Assembly: GCF_001185345.1 (NCBI RefSeq) | Contig: NZ_KQ236744.1 | Coordinates: 1 to 64,000, forward strand | Direction: 5' to 3' | Origin: Dorea sp. D27 | GTDB taxonomy: Bacteria > Bacillota > Clostridia > Lachnospirales > Lachnospiraceae | DNA length: 64,000 nucleotides | Part shown: positions 39,332-48,487 of the stretch, piece after piece | Numbering within the stretch: the first letter of the stretch is position 1 | How the letters are laid out: each line of letters opens with the position of its first letter | The notes under the pieces: generated by a model | Database searches by the model: none | What the model saw: the letters and a program-made list of their open reading frames with translations, nothing else | What the model was told of the DNA's origin: nothing | Position numbers and translations under genes: made by a program

Positions 39332-39369
39332 TTGGGGACGGAGGAAATTGAAAAAACCTCCGTCCCCAA
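39332..39369. repeat. REP-like palindrome (GGGGACGG family), copy 2, inside oriC
   Basis: TTGGGGACGGAGG (39332-39344) and its complement (39357-39369) are perfect 13-bp arms around 12 bases. It begins 13 bp after the last DnaA box and 31 bp before the rpmH promoter. Confidence 0.85.
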
Positions 39370-39399
39370 AGAAAAAAATGACAAAATCCTAGCTTTTGC

Positions 39400-39428
39400 T
39401 TGACGTACAGGCTTTTTTTTAATATAAT
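39400..39428 (+). promoter_or_regulatory. rpmH promoter
   Basis: TTGACG (39400-39405) and TATAAT (39423-39428) with 17-bp spacing, 67 bp before the rpmH start. Confidence 0.75.
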
Positions 39429-39494
39429 CTTAACTGATGTCTTTAGAAATATGTGGGAGTATATCCCTTGTAAAATATAAGGAGGTGGATATCA

Positions 39495-39629
39495 ATGAAA
39501 ATGACATTCCAGCCAAAAAAGAGACAGAGATCTAAAGTTCATGGTTTCAGATCAAGAATGAGCACAGCAGGTGGAAGAAAAGTACTTGCAAGCAGAAGAG
39601 CAAAAGGAAGAAAGAGATTATCAGCGTAG
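39495..39629 (+). CDS. rpmH: 50S ribosomal protein L34
   Basis: Forty-four codons encode [24 protein letters not shown] L34, very basic, ending KGRKRLSA. The length is exactly that of the family. Preceded by GGAGGTGGATATCA. It is the first gene on the plus strand from oriC and leads rnpA. Confidence 0.97.
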   Translation: MKMTFQPKKRQRSKVHGFRSRMSTAGGRKVLASRRAKGRKRLSA

Positions 39630-39654
39630 GCCGCATATATGTGGCCTTTTCTTC
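39629..39654 (+). terminator. Hairpin between rpmH and rnpA
   Basis: GGCCGCATATATGTGGCC folds into an eight- to nine-pair stem with one mismatch and is followed by TTTTCTTCT. It may partly terminate, giving more rpmH than rnpA mRNA. Confidence 0.5.
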
Positions 39655-39678
39655 TCTAAAAATTAGGAGATCCACTGT

Positions 39679-40032
39679 ATGAAATATTCCGAATATTTAA
39701 AGAAAAACAAGGATTTTCAGACTGTCTATAATAATGGAATTTCTTATGCGAACAAGTATCTTGTTATGTATGTGATGGATAATCATACGAAGAAAAACAG
39801 ATTAGGTATATCAGTAAGTAAAAAAGTAGGAAATAGTGTAGTGCGACACAGATTGACAAGGTTGATCAGGGAAAGTTATCGACTACAAGAAGATAAGTTC
39901 AGATGCGGATTAGATATTATTGTGATAGCAAGAATAGGCGCTAAAGAAAAGAACTACAAAGAAATCGTCAGCGCATTGCTCCATCTTGGACATCTTCATG
40001 AAATTATAGATGTGGGAAGCAATTCCCATTAG
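39679..40032 (+). CDS. rnpA: Ribonuclease P protein component
   Basis: The 117-residue basic protein carries LGISVSKKVGNSVVRHRLTR followed by LIRESYR, the RNR motif region of RNase P protein. It helps the RNA subunit process tRNA 5' ends. Start after AGGAGATCCACTGT. Confidence 0.96.
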   Translation: MKYSEYLKKNKDFQTVYNNGISYANKYLVMYVMDNHTKKNRLGISVSKKVGNSVVRHRLTRLIRESYRLQEDKFRCGLDIIVIARIGAKEKNYKEIVSALLHLGHLHEIIDVGSNSH

Positions 40033-40046
40033 CGGGGTGACGTATC

Positions 40047-40259
40047 ATGAAAAGAATTCTGCTGGGATGTATCAGATTCTATAGGAAATATCTTTCAGGA
40101 CTTAAGAGATATTCCACATGTATCTATTTTCCCACATGCTCCGAATATGCGGTTGAGGCAATTGAAAAATATGGAGCATGGAAAGGAAGTCGTCTGGCCA
40201 TCTGGAGAATACTGCGTTGTAATCCATTTGCAAAAGGCGGATATGACCCCGTACCCTGA
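40047..40259 (+). CDS. yidD: Membrane protein insertion efficiency factor YidD
   Basis: The 70 residues have the family features FYRKYLSGLK, CIYFPTCSEYAVEAIEKYG and RILRCNPFAKGGYDPVP. A small membrane-associated protein that accompanies YidC. Located 14 bp after rnpA. Confidence 0.95.
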   Translation: MKRILLGCIRFYRKYLSGLKRYSTCIYFPTCSEYAVEAIEKYGAWKGSRLAIWRILRCNPFAKGGYDPVP

Positions 40260-40298
40260 TAATTTACATTAATTGTTATTACAATGGAGGAAAGAAGT

Positions 40299-41369
40299 AT
40301 GACAGCAGCTGCTTTATTAACCACTGCTAACTGGCCTATTGTAGGACAGATTGCGTGGTTACTAGGTAAAGTAATGAACTTTATCTACACAGTGTTAGAT
40401 AACATATTGCCATCGGACAACGGCCTGGTGGGCTTATCTATTATATTTTATACAATAATCGTATATACGATTATGCTTCCGCTTACTATCAAGCAGCAGA
40501 AAACAGCAAAGATGTCTTCTGTTATGAACCCTGAGATTCAGGCAGTTCAAAAGAAGTATAAGAATAAAAAGGACCAGGCTTCTATGATGAAGCAGCAAGA
40601 AGAGGTTCAGCAGGTATACGATAAGTATGGAACATCTATGACCGGAGGATGCCTTCCTTTATTAATACAGATGCCATTGCTTTTTGCTCTGTATCCAGTT
40701 ATCTATGATATGAAGAACTATGTGCCCGCTATCAAAAATGCGGCAGTGGATGTAAATAAGTTTATTACGATACCGGATCTTACACTGTCACCTGTTCAGA
40801 TGATCAAAGAAAGTGGCTCTTTCGGCATAGCACCAATTATCATTATTATAACAGCCATACTGCTCCCTGTTCTGTCAGGACTGACACAGTTTTTAAGTAT
40901 CAAGCTTTCACAGTCTATATCAGGCCAGCAGATGGACAAGGATAATCCGATGGCCGGAACGATGAAGACGATGAATATGACGATGCCGATATTCTCAGTA
41001 TTCATGGTATTTACATTATCTTCAGGTATTGGCCTCTACTGGATTATAAGTGCGGTAGTACGTTGTGTTCAGCAGGTACTTATCAATAAGCATTTGGGTA
41101 AAGTGTCTGTAGAAGATATTATTGAAAAGAATAAAGAAAAGGCAGCTGAGAAGCGCCAGAAGAGGGGCGAGAAAGCTGAGAAAATAAATACGATGGCACA
41201 GACAAATACCAGAACTCTAAAAGATTCTGCAAACCGCGGTACTTCAGGTCTGACAGAAAAGGAAAGAGAAGAGAAAGTAGCAAAGGCACGTAACAATGCT
41301 GGAAACGCTAAGGAAGGAAGTCTGGCGTCAAAGGCTAACATGGTTAAAAAGTTTAACAAGAATGATTAG
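40299..41369 (+). CDS. yidC: Membrane protein insertase YidC/OxaA
   Basis: The 356 residues contain five membrane segments of the Oxa1 fold (first near residues 18-38; GLSIIFYTIIVYTIMLPLT; GGCLPLLIQMPLLFALYPV; APIIIIITAILLPVL; IFSVFMVFTLSSGIGLYW), followed by a charged Lys/Glu-rich tail of about 80 residues. No lipoprotein cysteine is apparent at the N-terminus. ATG 40299 follows GGAGGAAAGAAGT. Confidence 0.95.
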   Translation: MTAAALLTTANWPIVGQIAWLLGKVMNFIYTVLDNILPSDNGLVGLSIIFYTIIVYTIMLPLTIKQQKTAKMSSVMNPEIQAVQKKYKNKKDQASMMKQQEEVQQVYDKYGTSMTGGCLPLLIQMPLLFALYPVIYDMKNYVPAIKNAAVDVNKFITIPDLTLSPVQMIKESGSFGIAPIIIIITAILLPVLSGLTQFLSIKLSQSISGQQMDKDNPMAGTMKTMNMTMPIFSVFMVFTLSSGIGLYWIISAVVRCVQQVLINKHLGKVSVEDIIEKNKEKAAEKRQKRGEKAEKINTMAQTNTRTLKDSANRGTSGLTEKEREEKVAKARNNAGNAKEGSLASKANMVKKFNKND

Positions 41370-41381
41370 GGGGCATGGGTT

Positions 41382-42203
41382 ATGGAATATATTACTGTAT
41401 CGGCAAAGACGCTGGATGACGCAATTACAGAGGCTTTAATCCAGTTAGGTGTGACAAGTGACCAGTTGGATTATGAAGTAATTGAAAAAGGAAGTGCAGG
41501 ATTCCTCGGTATTGGAATGAAACAGGCAGTAATAAAAGCCCGCAAGAAGATAACAGAACCAGTAATAGAAGAGCCTGTCAAAGAAACAAGATCGGAAGAA
41601 CCGGTTAAAAAAGAAAAGTCAGAAGTAAAAAAAGAATTTAAAAAAGATTTCAAAAAAGAAATTAAGAAAGAAAAAGCTCCTGTAAAAATAAAAGAAGAAA
41701 AACCGGCTGCAGAGAAAAAAGAAGCAGATCTTGCGAAAGTTGAACAAACGACCATCAACGCATGTGAGAAATTCATATATGATGTACTTCAGGCCATGGA
41801 TATGGAAGGCGTAAAAGTGACATCAAAAGTAGATGAAGAAGGTGCGCTGAGCATAGATATGGATGGTAAAAATATGGGCATACTCATAGGTAAGCGCGGA
41901 CAGACACTTGACTCACTTCAGTACCTGACTAACAGAGTTGCCAATAAGACGCAGGATGGATATGTAAGAGTAAAACTTGACACAGAGGATTACAGGCGCA
42001 GAAGAAAAGAAACTTTGGAAAACCTTGCAAAAAATATAGCAAGTAAAGTAAAAAGAACGAGAAGAACCGTATCCCTTGAGCCGATGAATCCATATGAAAG
42101 AAGAATAATCCATTCAGCTTTACAGGCAGATTCGGCAGTATCCACACATAGCGAAGGTGAAGAACCTTACAGAAGAGTAGTAGTTACATTAGTACGTAAG
42201 TAA
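41382..42203 (+). CDS. jag: Jag/KhpB RNA-binding protein
   Basis: The 273 residues have a Jag-N domain (residues 1-50, YEVIEKGSAGFLGIGMKQA), a low-complexity Lys/Glu linker (about 60-110), a KH domain (GILIGKRGQTLDSLQYLTNR) and an R3H domain (MNPYERRIIHSALQ). It partners KhpA in RNA regulation and envelope growth in Firmicutes. The linker is unusually rich in repeated KKE/KKDF units. Confidence 0.94.
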   Translation: MEYITVSAKTLDDAITEALIQLGVTSDQLDYEVIEKGSAGFLGIGMKQAVIKARKKITEPVIEEPVKETRSEEPVKKEKSEVKKEFKKDFKKEIKKEKAPVKIKEEKPAAEKKEADLAKVEQTTINACEKFIYDVLQAMDMEGVKVTSKVDEEGALSIDMDGKNMGILIGKRGQTLDSLQYLTNRVANKTQDGYVRVKLDTEDYRRRRKETLENLAKNIASKVKRTRRTVSLEPMNPYERRIIHSALQADSAVSTHSEGEEPYRRVVVTLVRK

Positions 42204-42211
42204 ATAAAAAG

Positions 42212-42244
42212 AAAAAATAGGGGTTGGAATTGCCCCTATTTTTT
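42212..42244 (+). terminator. Rho-independent terminator after jag
   Basis: AAAAAATAGGGG and CCCCTATTTTTT form a 12-bp perfect stem with a 9-base loop and T-run. Confidence 0.85.
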
Positions 42245-42249
42245 GTATA

Positions 42250-42301
42250 TTTTCATAGGGGTCAGACCCCTAACGCCAAAGGGGTCTGACCCCTATGAAA
42301 A
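42250..42301. repeat. Long palindrome with nested GGGGTCAGACCCC units
   Basis: Perfect 22-bp arms (42250-42271 and 42280-42301) around AACGCCAA. Each arm contains the self-complementary GGGGTCAGACCCC, so alternative folds are possible. It ends two bases before the mnmE ribosome binding site. It resembles the GGGGACGG palindromes in size and placement but has a different core. Confidence 0.85.
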
Positions 42302-42315
42302 CGGAGGTAATTGTT

Positions 42316-43731
42316 GTGAAAACTCAAACTATTGCTGCAATATCGACAGCAATGTCTGATTCTGGAATTGGTATTGTACGTATGAGCGGTGATGAAGCTT
42401 TTACGATTGTGGACAAGATATATGAGGGGAAGAATGGCAAGCGGCTTTCGTCTCAGAAGTCGCATACGATACATTATGGTTTTATCAGGGACGAGAATGA
42501 ACTTGTAGATGAAGTGCTTGTAATGATTATGAAAGGTCCTCACAGCTATACTGGGGAAGATACGGTAGAAGTGAACTGCCACGGCGGTGTTTATCTTGTC
42601 AAACGCGTGCTTGAAATTATGATTGAAAATGGGGCAAGACCTGCGGAGCCAGGAGAGTTTACGAAACGTGCGTTTCTCAATGGCAGGATTGATTTGTCCC
42701 AGGCTGAAGCAGTTGGAGACTTGATTGCCTCCCAGAATGAATATGCGTTGAAGAGTTCAATAGGACAGCTAAAAGGAAATGTAAAGTCAAAGATAAGTGA
42801 TATTAGAAATAAAATAATTTACCATACAGCTTTTATTGAGACTGCGTTAGATGATCCCGAACATATCAGTGTAGACGGCTATGGTGAGGAGCTGAGAGAG
42901 ACTGTTGTTGAACTTCTGTCAGAGATTAAGGCGTTGCTTTCAACATGTAATGATGGGAGAATAATAAAGGAAGGTATAAAGACAGTCATCGTTGGCAAAC
43001 CAAATGCTGGTAAGTCTTCCCTTCTGAATGTGCTTGTAGGTGAAGAGAGAGCTATCGTTACGGAGGTGGCAGGAACAACCCGGGATATATTAGAAGAGCA
43101 CATTAATCTTCAGGGCATTTCGCTTAATATACTAGATACCGCAGGCATCAGGGAGACGGATGACATCGTGGAAAGGATTGGCGTAAATAAGGCAATTCTA
43201 CATGCTGATGAAGCAGATTTGATTATATATGTGATGGATGCTTCTGCACCGCTTGATGAGAATGACGAGCAGATTTTAAAAATGATATATGGAAAACCAG
43301 TTATTATATTGCTAAATAAGTCCGATTTAGATATGATGATTAGTAGGGAAAATGTAATAGACGCTTATTATGCAATTAATCCTTCAAAAAATGAATCTGA
43401 TCAAAGTAAGGAAATCCAAGTAATAGAAGTATCTGCTAAGAATCAGTACGGTATTGACAAATTTGAAAATATTGTAAAGGATATGTTTTTTGAAGGAAAT
43501 CTTTCATTTAATAATGAAATATATATAACAAATGTAAGACATAAGGCGGCGCTGCAGGATGCCCGTAACTCACTACAAAAGGTTATAGAGTCGATTGACA
43601 GCAAAATGCCGGAAGATTTTTATTCAATTGATTTGTTAGATGCTTATGAATCTCTGGGCAATATTACGGGAGATACGATGGGAGAAGATTTGATAAATGA
43701 AATATTCAGCAAATTCTGTATGGGAAAATAA
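42316..43731 (+). CDS. mnmE: tRNA modification GTPase MnmE
   Basis: The 471 residues comprise an N-terminal tetrahydrofolate-binding domain ([20 protein letters not shown]), a helical domain and an inserted G domain with [22 protein letters not shown] and LNKSD, ending in the cysteine motif FCMGK (C-x-G-K). With MnmG it makes 5-carboxymethylaminomethyl-uridine at the tRNA wobble base. The start is GTG 42316 with GGAGG at 42303; the ATG at 42295 falls in the palindrome and has no ribosome binding site. Confidence 0.95.
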   Translation: MKTQTIAAISTAMSDSGIGIVRMSGDEAFTIVDKIYEGKNGKRLSSQKSHTIHYGFIRDENELVDEVLVMIMKGPHSYTGEDTVEVNCHGGVYLVKRVLEIMIENGARPAEPGEFTKRAFLNGRIDLSQAEAVGDLIASQNEYALKSSIGQLKGNVKSKISDIRNKIIYHTAFIETALDDPEHISVDGYGEELRETVVELLSEIKALLSTCNDGRIIKEGIKTVIVGKPNAGKSSLLNVLVGEERAIVTEVAGTTRDILEEHINLQGISLNILDTAGIRETDDIVERIGVNKAILHADEADLIIYVMDASAPLDENDEQILKMIYGKPVIILLNKSDLDMMISRENVIDAYYAINPSKNESDQSKEIQVIEVSAKNQYGIDKFENIVKDMFFEGNLSFNNEIYITNVRHKAALQDARNSLQKVIESIDSKMPEDFYSIDLLDAYESLGNITGDTMGEDLINEIFSKFCMGK

Positions 43732-45598
43732 AGACGAATACGATATTGCGGTTATTGGTGCAGGCCATGCAGGGTGTGAAGCTGCTCTTGCGTCAGCCAG
43801 GCTTGGTTTCCAGACGATTGTTTTTACAGTGTGTGTAGACAGCATAGCTCTGATGCCATGTAATCCCAATATAGGAGGAAGTTCCAAAGGACATCTTGTC
43901 AGGGAAATAGATGCACTAGGCGGTGAGATGGGGAAGGTAATAGATCAGACTTTTATACAGTCTAAGATGTTGAACAAATCAAAGGGCCCTGCCGTTCATT
44001 CGCTCCGCGCACAGGCCGACAAGCTACATTATAGCAGAACAATGCGTCAGGTGTTAGAGAGCCAGGAAAGGCTGGAAATAAAGCAGGCAGAAGTTGTAAA
44101 TATCATAACTGAGGATAAAAAAGTAACAGGAGTACAAACTTATTCCGGCGCCGTCTACCGGTGCAGAGCTGTCATCCTCTGTACAGGGACGTACCTGAAA
44201 GCGCGCTGCGTATATGGTGATGTAAGCCAGAACACAGGGCCGAATGGGCTTCAGGCAGCAAACTATCTGACAGAATGCCTGAAAGATCTCGGTATTAAAA
44301 TGTATCGATTTAAGACAGGCACTCCGGCCAGAATAGACAGGAATACAGTTGACTTCAGCAAAATGGAAGAACAGTTTGGCGATGAACGGATTGTACCTTT
44401 TTCCTTTACTACTGCGTCAGAGGATATACAGATTGATCAAGTATCCTGCTGGCTGACTTACACAAATAACAGAACACACGAAATCATCAGGAAGAACCTG
44501 GACAGGTCGCCTTTATATTCTGGAATGATAGAGGGAACAGGCCCAAGATATTGTCCATCCATAGAAGATAAGGTAGTAAAGTTTGCAGATAAGGACAGGC
44601 ATCAGGTATTCATCGAGCCCGAAGGACTAGAGACTAATGAAATGTATATAGGTGGTATGTCAAGTTCACTTCCGGAAGATGTACAGTATGATATGTACCG
44701 TACGGTTCCCGGTCTTGAGCATGTTAAGATAGTAAGGAATGCTTATGCAATCGAGTATGACTGTATTGATGCAAGGCAGCTTAAGCCATCATTAGAATTC
44801 CGTGCGGTAGAAGGTCTGTTCAGCGGCGGGCAGTTTAATGGCAGTTCAGGTTATGAAGAGGCGGCTGCGCAAGGACTTGTTGCAGGTATAAACGCGTCTC
44901 GTATGCTTCAGGGGACGGAGCCATTGATTATAGACCGTTCACAGGCATATATTGGTGTGCTGATTGACGACCTTGTCACAAAAGAAAGCCATGAGCCATA
45001 CAGGATGATGACATCACGTGCCGAATACCGGCTGCTGCTCCGCCAGGATAATGCAGACCGGAGGCTTACGAAAATTGGTTACGAGATTGGTCTGATAGAA
45101 GAAAAACGTTACAAAAGATTTCTTCTTAAGGAAAGATGGATAGCTGATGAAATAGATCGGCTGAATCATACACATATAGGTGTAAACGAAAAGGTACAGG
45201 ATTTACTTTCCACGTATGACAGTACTCTTTTGAATTCAGGCACTACTCTTGCAGAACTTATACGCAGGCCTGAACTTTCATATGAAATTCTGAAACCGAT
45301 TGATAAAGGTCGTCCAATTATGCCAAAAGATTTACTGGACGAAGTTATAGAGCAGGTAAATATATCTATCAAATATGAAGGATATATCAGACGTCAGGAG
45401 AAGCAGGTTGAACAGTTTAAAAAGCTGGAGAAGAAAAAGATACCGGCGAATATAAACTATGACGAAGTGAAAAGTCTGCGCATTGAGGCGGTCCAGAAAT
45501 TAAAGGAATACCGCCCTGTATCCATTGGACAGGCTTCCAGGATATCTGGCGTATCTCCGGCAGATATCTCAGTGTTGCTAGTGTATCTTAATGCATAG
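43697..45598 (+). CDS. mnmG: tRNA uridine-5-carboxymethylaminomethyl modification enzyme MnmG
   Basis: The 633-residue FAD-binding protein has [49 protein letters not shown] and [16 protein letters not shown] motifs; the helical C-terminus binds MnmE. Its start lies 35 bp inside mnmE, with GGGAGAAG upstream, so the two are translationally coupled. Confidence 0.96.
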   Translation: MKYSANSVWENKDEYDIAVIGAGHAGCEAALASARLGFQTIVFTVCVDSIALMPCNPNIGGSSKGHLVREIDALGGEMGKVIDQTFIQSKMLNKSKGPAVHSLRAQADKLHYSRTMRQVLESQERLEIKQAEVVNIITEDKKVTGVQTYSGAVYRCRAVILCTGTYLKARCVYGDVSQNTGPNGLQAANYLTECLKDLGIKMYRFKTGTPARIDRNTVDFSKMEEQFGDERIVPFSFTTASEDIQIDQVSCWLTYTNNRTHEIIRKNLDRSPLYSGMIEGTGPRYCPSIEDKVVKFADKDRHQVFIEPEGLETNEMYIGGMSSSLPEDVQYDMYRTVPGLEHVKIVRNAYAIEYDCIDARQLKPSLEFRAVEGLFSGGQFNGSSGYEEAAAQGLVAGINASRMLQGTEPLIIDRSQAYIGVLIDDLVTKESHEPYRMMTSRAEYRLLLRQDNADRRLTKIGYEIGLIEEKRYKRFLLKERWIADEIDRLNHTHIGVNEKVQDLLSTYDSTLLNSGTTLAELIRRPELSYEILKPIDKGRPIMPKDLLDEVIEQVNISIKYEGYIRRQEKQVEQFKKLEKKKIPANINYDEVKSLRIEAVQKLKEYRPVSIGQASRISGVSPADISVLLVYLNA

Positions 45599-45607
45599 GA
45601 GTTTATC

Positions 45608-46321
45608 ATGAGCAAATTATTAGAGTCAAAACTGCAACAACTAAATATTACACTGAATGACAGGCAGTCAGAGCAGTTCAAAATATTTTATAATCTGCTT
45701 ATAGAGTGGAATAAGGTAATGAATCTGACTGGAATTACAGAATATGAGGAGGTTGTTGAAAAGCATTTTGTAGACAGCCTTGCCCTCATAAAAGCTGTCG
45801 ATATACAAAAGATTCATAATATTATAGATATCGGTACAGGTGCAGGCTTTCCCGGTATTCCATTGAAGATAGCATTTCCTCAATTAAATGTGACGTTATT
45901 AGACTCTTTGAATAAAAGGATACGTTTTTTAAATACAGTTATAGAAAATACTGGTCTTAAAGGTATAGAAGCTATACATGGACGTGCTGAAGATTATGCA
46001 AAACAACCGGATTATAGAGAAAACTATGACCTTTGTGTTTCACGGGCCGTCGCAAATCTGGCTACATTGTCAGAGTATTGCATACCATATATACGGATAG
46101 GGGGTATATTTGTGTCATACAAGTCGGAGGATGTAGAACAAGAAGTAGAATGTTCTAAAAATGCGATATCTTTACTAGGCGGCAATATCAAAGAAACAGT
46201 TAGATTTCAACTTCCAGGAACAGACATAGGAAGGTCATTTATAATAATTGAAAAGGAAAAAATGACTTCTGAAAAATATCCGCGCAAAGCAGGTTTGCCA
46301 TCAAAAGAACCGTTAATATAA
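45608..46321 (+). CDS. rsmG: 16S rRNA (guanine527-N7)-methyltransferase RsmG
   Basis: The 237 residues contain the SAM-binding Rossmann motif IIDIGTGAGFPGIPLKIAF and VTLLDSLNKRIRFL, plus FVSYKS typical of RsmG. Follows mnmG by 9 bp and ends at a strong terminator. Confidence 0.95.
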   Translation: MSKLLESKLQQLNITLNDRQSEQFKIFYNLLIEWNKVMNLTGITEYEEVVEKHFVDSLALIKAVDIQKIHNIIDIGTGAGFPGIPLKIAFPQLNVTLLDSLNKRIRFLNTVIENTGLKGIEAIHGRAEDYAKQPDYRENYDLCVSRAVANLATLSEYCIPYIRIGGIFVSYKSEDVEQEVECSKNAISLLGGNIKETVRFQLPGTDIGRSFIIIEKEKMTSEKYPRKAGLPSKEPLI

Positions 46322-46329
46322 TAATCTGT

Positions 46330-46371
46330 AAAAAACATACTAGGAACATTTAATGTTCCTAGTATGTTTTT
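46330..46371. terminator. Bidirectional terminator between rsmG and the hydrolase gene
   Basis: AAAAAACATACTAGGAACAT and its complement form a 20-bp stem with a 3-base loop, flanked by A and T runs. Confidence 0.85.
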
Positions 46372-46384
46372 ATGTATTCTTCTT

Positions 46385-47347
46385 TTACTCTTCGGCAGAC
46401 AACAATATGTTAATCTGCTCAAGAAATTCATGTGCATTTTCTAATTGAGGCAGATAGTTAGTTTCGTCCATCTCTACAATTTCAATAGATGGAAGTATTT
46501 CTTTATACTCATTGGCAAAATCAATATTATCACGGTTAGATTTACCTGTTATTATATATATGCTGTTAGATAATGATTCCAGACAATGAGGAATATTTAT
46601 AGTTGTGTAATATCCTGTCAAACTTGCAAATAAATATTTCGATGATGCATTTCCGGAGTGAGCACTTTCATAATATGTGCGTACTATGTTATCCTCAACT
46701 TTATCGAAATCATAATAATAATCCATCTGGAACAATGCTTGAATATCACTCCGCTTCGTAAGCATGTTATAAACAAAAGTACCTATTATAGGTGTATTTA
46801 TTAACCAGCTCAGGCACTTACTTCTTTTAGTAGGTATCTTGCCAAGTAATTCTATACTAGCCGGATTTACTAATACAATTTGATTTACTATAAAATTGTC
46901 ATTTTGACATGCAGCTAAAACAAATGAACCTGATTCCCCAGTTGCTATTACATCAGTCTTGTCACCAATTACATGTTTTATAAAATCCGTTATAAGCTGT
47001 ACATACATATAATTAGTGTAAGTGAGATTTGGTTTATCTGAACGGCCACAGCCTAATAAATCTATGCTAAATACTGTATAGTTTTTAGATAAATGTTCAA
47101 TTACTTTGTTCCATTCATATGCAGAACTATATGTAGTCAAATCGTGGATGAGAAGTAAAGGTTTGCCTTCCCCTTTTTTTGTATAATAAATCTTACCAAA
47201 TCTCCATTCATAATAAGAACCGGATGGATTTGTCAATAAATCGTCCAATGTGGCAGAAAAGTATATAAATTTATTTATCATATGTAGTGTAACAGCAGAT
47301 ACTCCAGCTAAAGCGGTTCCTGCAGCAAGTTTCTTTTTCCAGCTCAT
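46385..47347 (-). CDS. Membrane-anchored alpha/beta hydrolase
   Basis: The 320-residue protein has an N-terminal hydrophobic anchor (about 8-30) and an alpha/beta hydrolase fold with LLIHDLTTYSSAYEW (oxyanion region), DLLGCGRSDKPN and nucleophile elbow ATGESGSFVLAAC. Sequence after the anchor is more AT-rich than the flanking genes. It stands alone on the minus strand between rsmG and parA, where most relatives have none. Start after AAAGTGGGGTTTAT. Substrate unknown. Confidence 0.8.
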   Translation of the reverse strand: MSWKKKLAAGTALAGVSAVTLHMINKFIYFSATLDDLLTNPSGSYYEWRFGKIYYTKKGEGKPLLLIHDLTTYSSAYEWNKVIEHLSKNYTVFSIDLLGCGRSDKPNLTYTNYMYVQLITDFIKHVIGDKTDVIATGESGSFVLAACQNDNFIVNQIVLVNPASIELLGKIPTKRSKCLSWLINTPIIGTFVYNMLTKRSDIQALFQMDYYYDFDKVEDNIVRTYYESAHSGNASSKYLFASLTGYYTTINIPHCLESLSNSIYIITGKSNRDNIDFANEYKEILPSIEIVEMDETNYLPQLENAHEFLEQINILLSAEE

Positions 47348-47479
47348 ATAAACCCCACTTTCTTTCAAGATAACGTCCCCTTGTTATTGTTTAAGTATAG
47401 CTCATTAATTATATAGAACCATTGTCCATAAAAATATTATACTACAATAAAGACAATATATAAAGCTAAAAAGTAAAAA

Positions 47480-47495
47480 TGTTTCACGTGAAACA
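47480..47495. other. parS centromere site 1
   Basis: TGTTTCACGTGAAACA, a perfect 16-bp match to the conserved ParB binding site of bacterial chromosomes. Confidence 0.95.
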
Positions 47496-47626
47496 TTAAC
47501 ATTTATTACAAGTATCTATATACTATTTTTGTTCTTTATGCAGTATGCTTTAGCAGTAATTATAACAAGTTCAAATACGATACTATTATATTGTATAATG
47601 TATTTGATAAAATATGCAAAATAAAA

Positions 47627-47642
47627 TGTTTCACGTGAAACA
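47627..47642. other. parS centromere site 2
   Basis: A second perfect TGTTTCACGTGAAACA, 147 bp from the first and 67 bp before parA. The remainder of the 47348-47708 gap is very AT-rich; TATACT at 47671-47676 is a possible -10 for parA. Confidence 0.95.
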
Positions 47643-47708
47643 TTTAGTAGATATAATATCAAAAAGGTGGTATACTAAATCTATGCAAAAAACAGAAAGG
47701 TGATTAAA

Positions 47709-48470
47709 ATGGGAAGAGTTATAGCCATCGCCAACCAAAAAGGTGGGGTTGGAAAGACTACGACAGCGATTAATCTATCCGCTTGTCTGGCAGAAAAGGG
47801 TCAAAAAGTACTTGCAGTGGACATGGACCCCCAGGGAAATATGACAAGTGGACTTGGTTTAGATAAAGAATCAGTTGAAAAAACAGTATATGATTTAATT
47901 ATTGGTAACGCTGACGTAGATGAAGTATTACAGAAGGATGCACTTGAAAATCTTGATATATTACCTACAAGTATAGATTTGTCTGCTGCAGAGATTGAAC
48001 TTATAGGTGTGGAAGAAAAAGAGTATATTGTCAGAGATGCGATTAAAGATATAAGGAATAATTATGACTACGTAATAATAGATTGTCCGCCGTCTTTAAG
48101 CATGCTTACAATCAATGCAATGACTACAGCAGATACAGTTTTAGTTCCTATACAGTGTGAATACTATGCCTTAGAGGGGTTAAGCCAGCTTATACATACC
48201 GTTGAACTAGTCAAAGAACGCCTGAATCCGGAACTTGAGATAGAAGGTGTCATATTTACTATGTATGATGCTAGAACGAACCTATCACTTCAAGTTGTTG
48301 AAAATGTAAAAGATAACCTTCAACAGGCTATCTATAAAACGATTATACCACGCAACATTCGTCTGGCTGAGGCTCCAAGTTACGGTATGCCTATAAGCCA
48401 GTATGATCCGAGGTCCGCAGGCTCCGAAAGTTATATGAAACTGGCAGACGAAGTGATGAATAAAAAATAA
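47709..48470 (+). CDS. parA: Chromosome partitioning ATPase ParA/Soj
   Basis: The 253 residues start MGRVIAIANQKGGVGKTTTA, the deviant Walker A of ParA ATPases, with VDMDPQGNMTSGLG and IIDCPPSLSML. It works with ParB on parS and, in Bacillus, also controls DnaA. ATG 47709 follows AGAAAGGTGATTAAA. Confidence 0.96.
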   Translation: MGRVIAIANQKGGVGKTTTAINLSACLAEKGQKVLAVDMDPQGNMTSGLGLDKESVEKTVYDLIIGNADVDEVLQKDALENLDILPTSIDLSAAEIELIGVEEKEYIVRDAIKDIRNNYDYVIIDCPPSLSMLTINAMTTADTVLVPIQCEYYALEGLSQLIHTVELVKERLNPELEIEGVIFTMYDARTNLSLQVVENVKDNLQQAIYKTIIPRNIRLAEAPSYGMPISQYDPRSAGSESYMKLADEVMNKK

Positions 48471-48487
48471 TTAATTTGGAGGATAAT

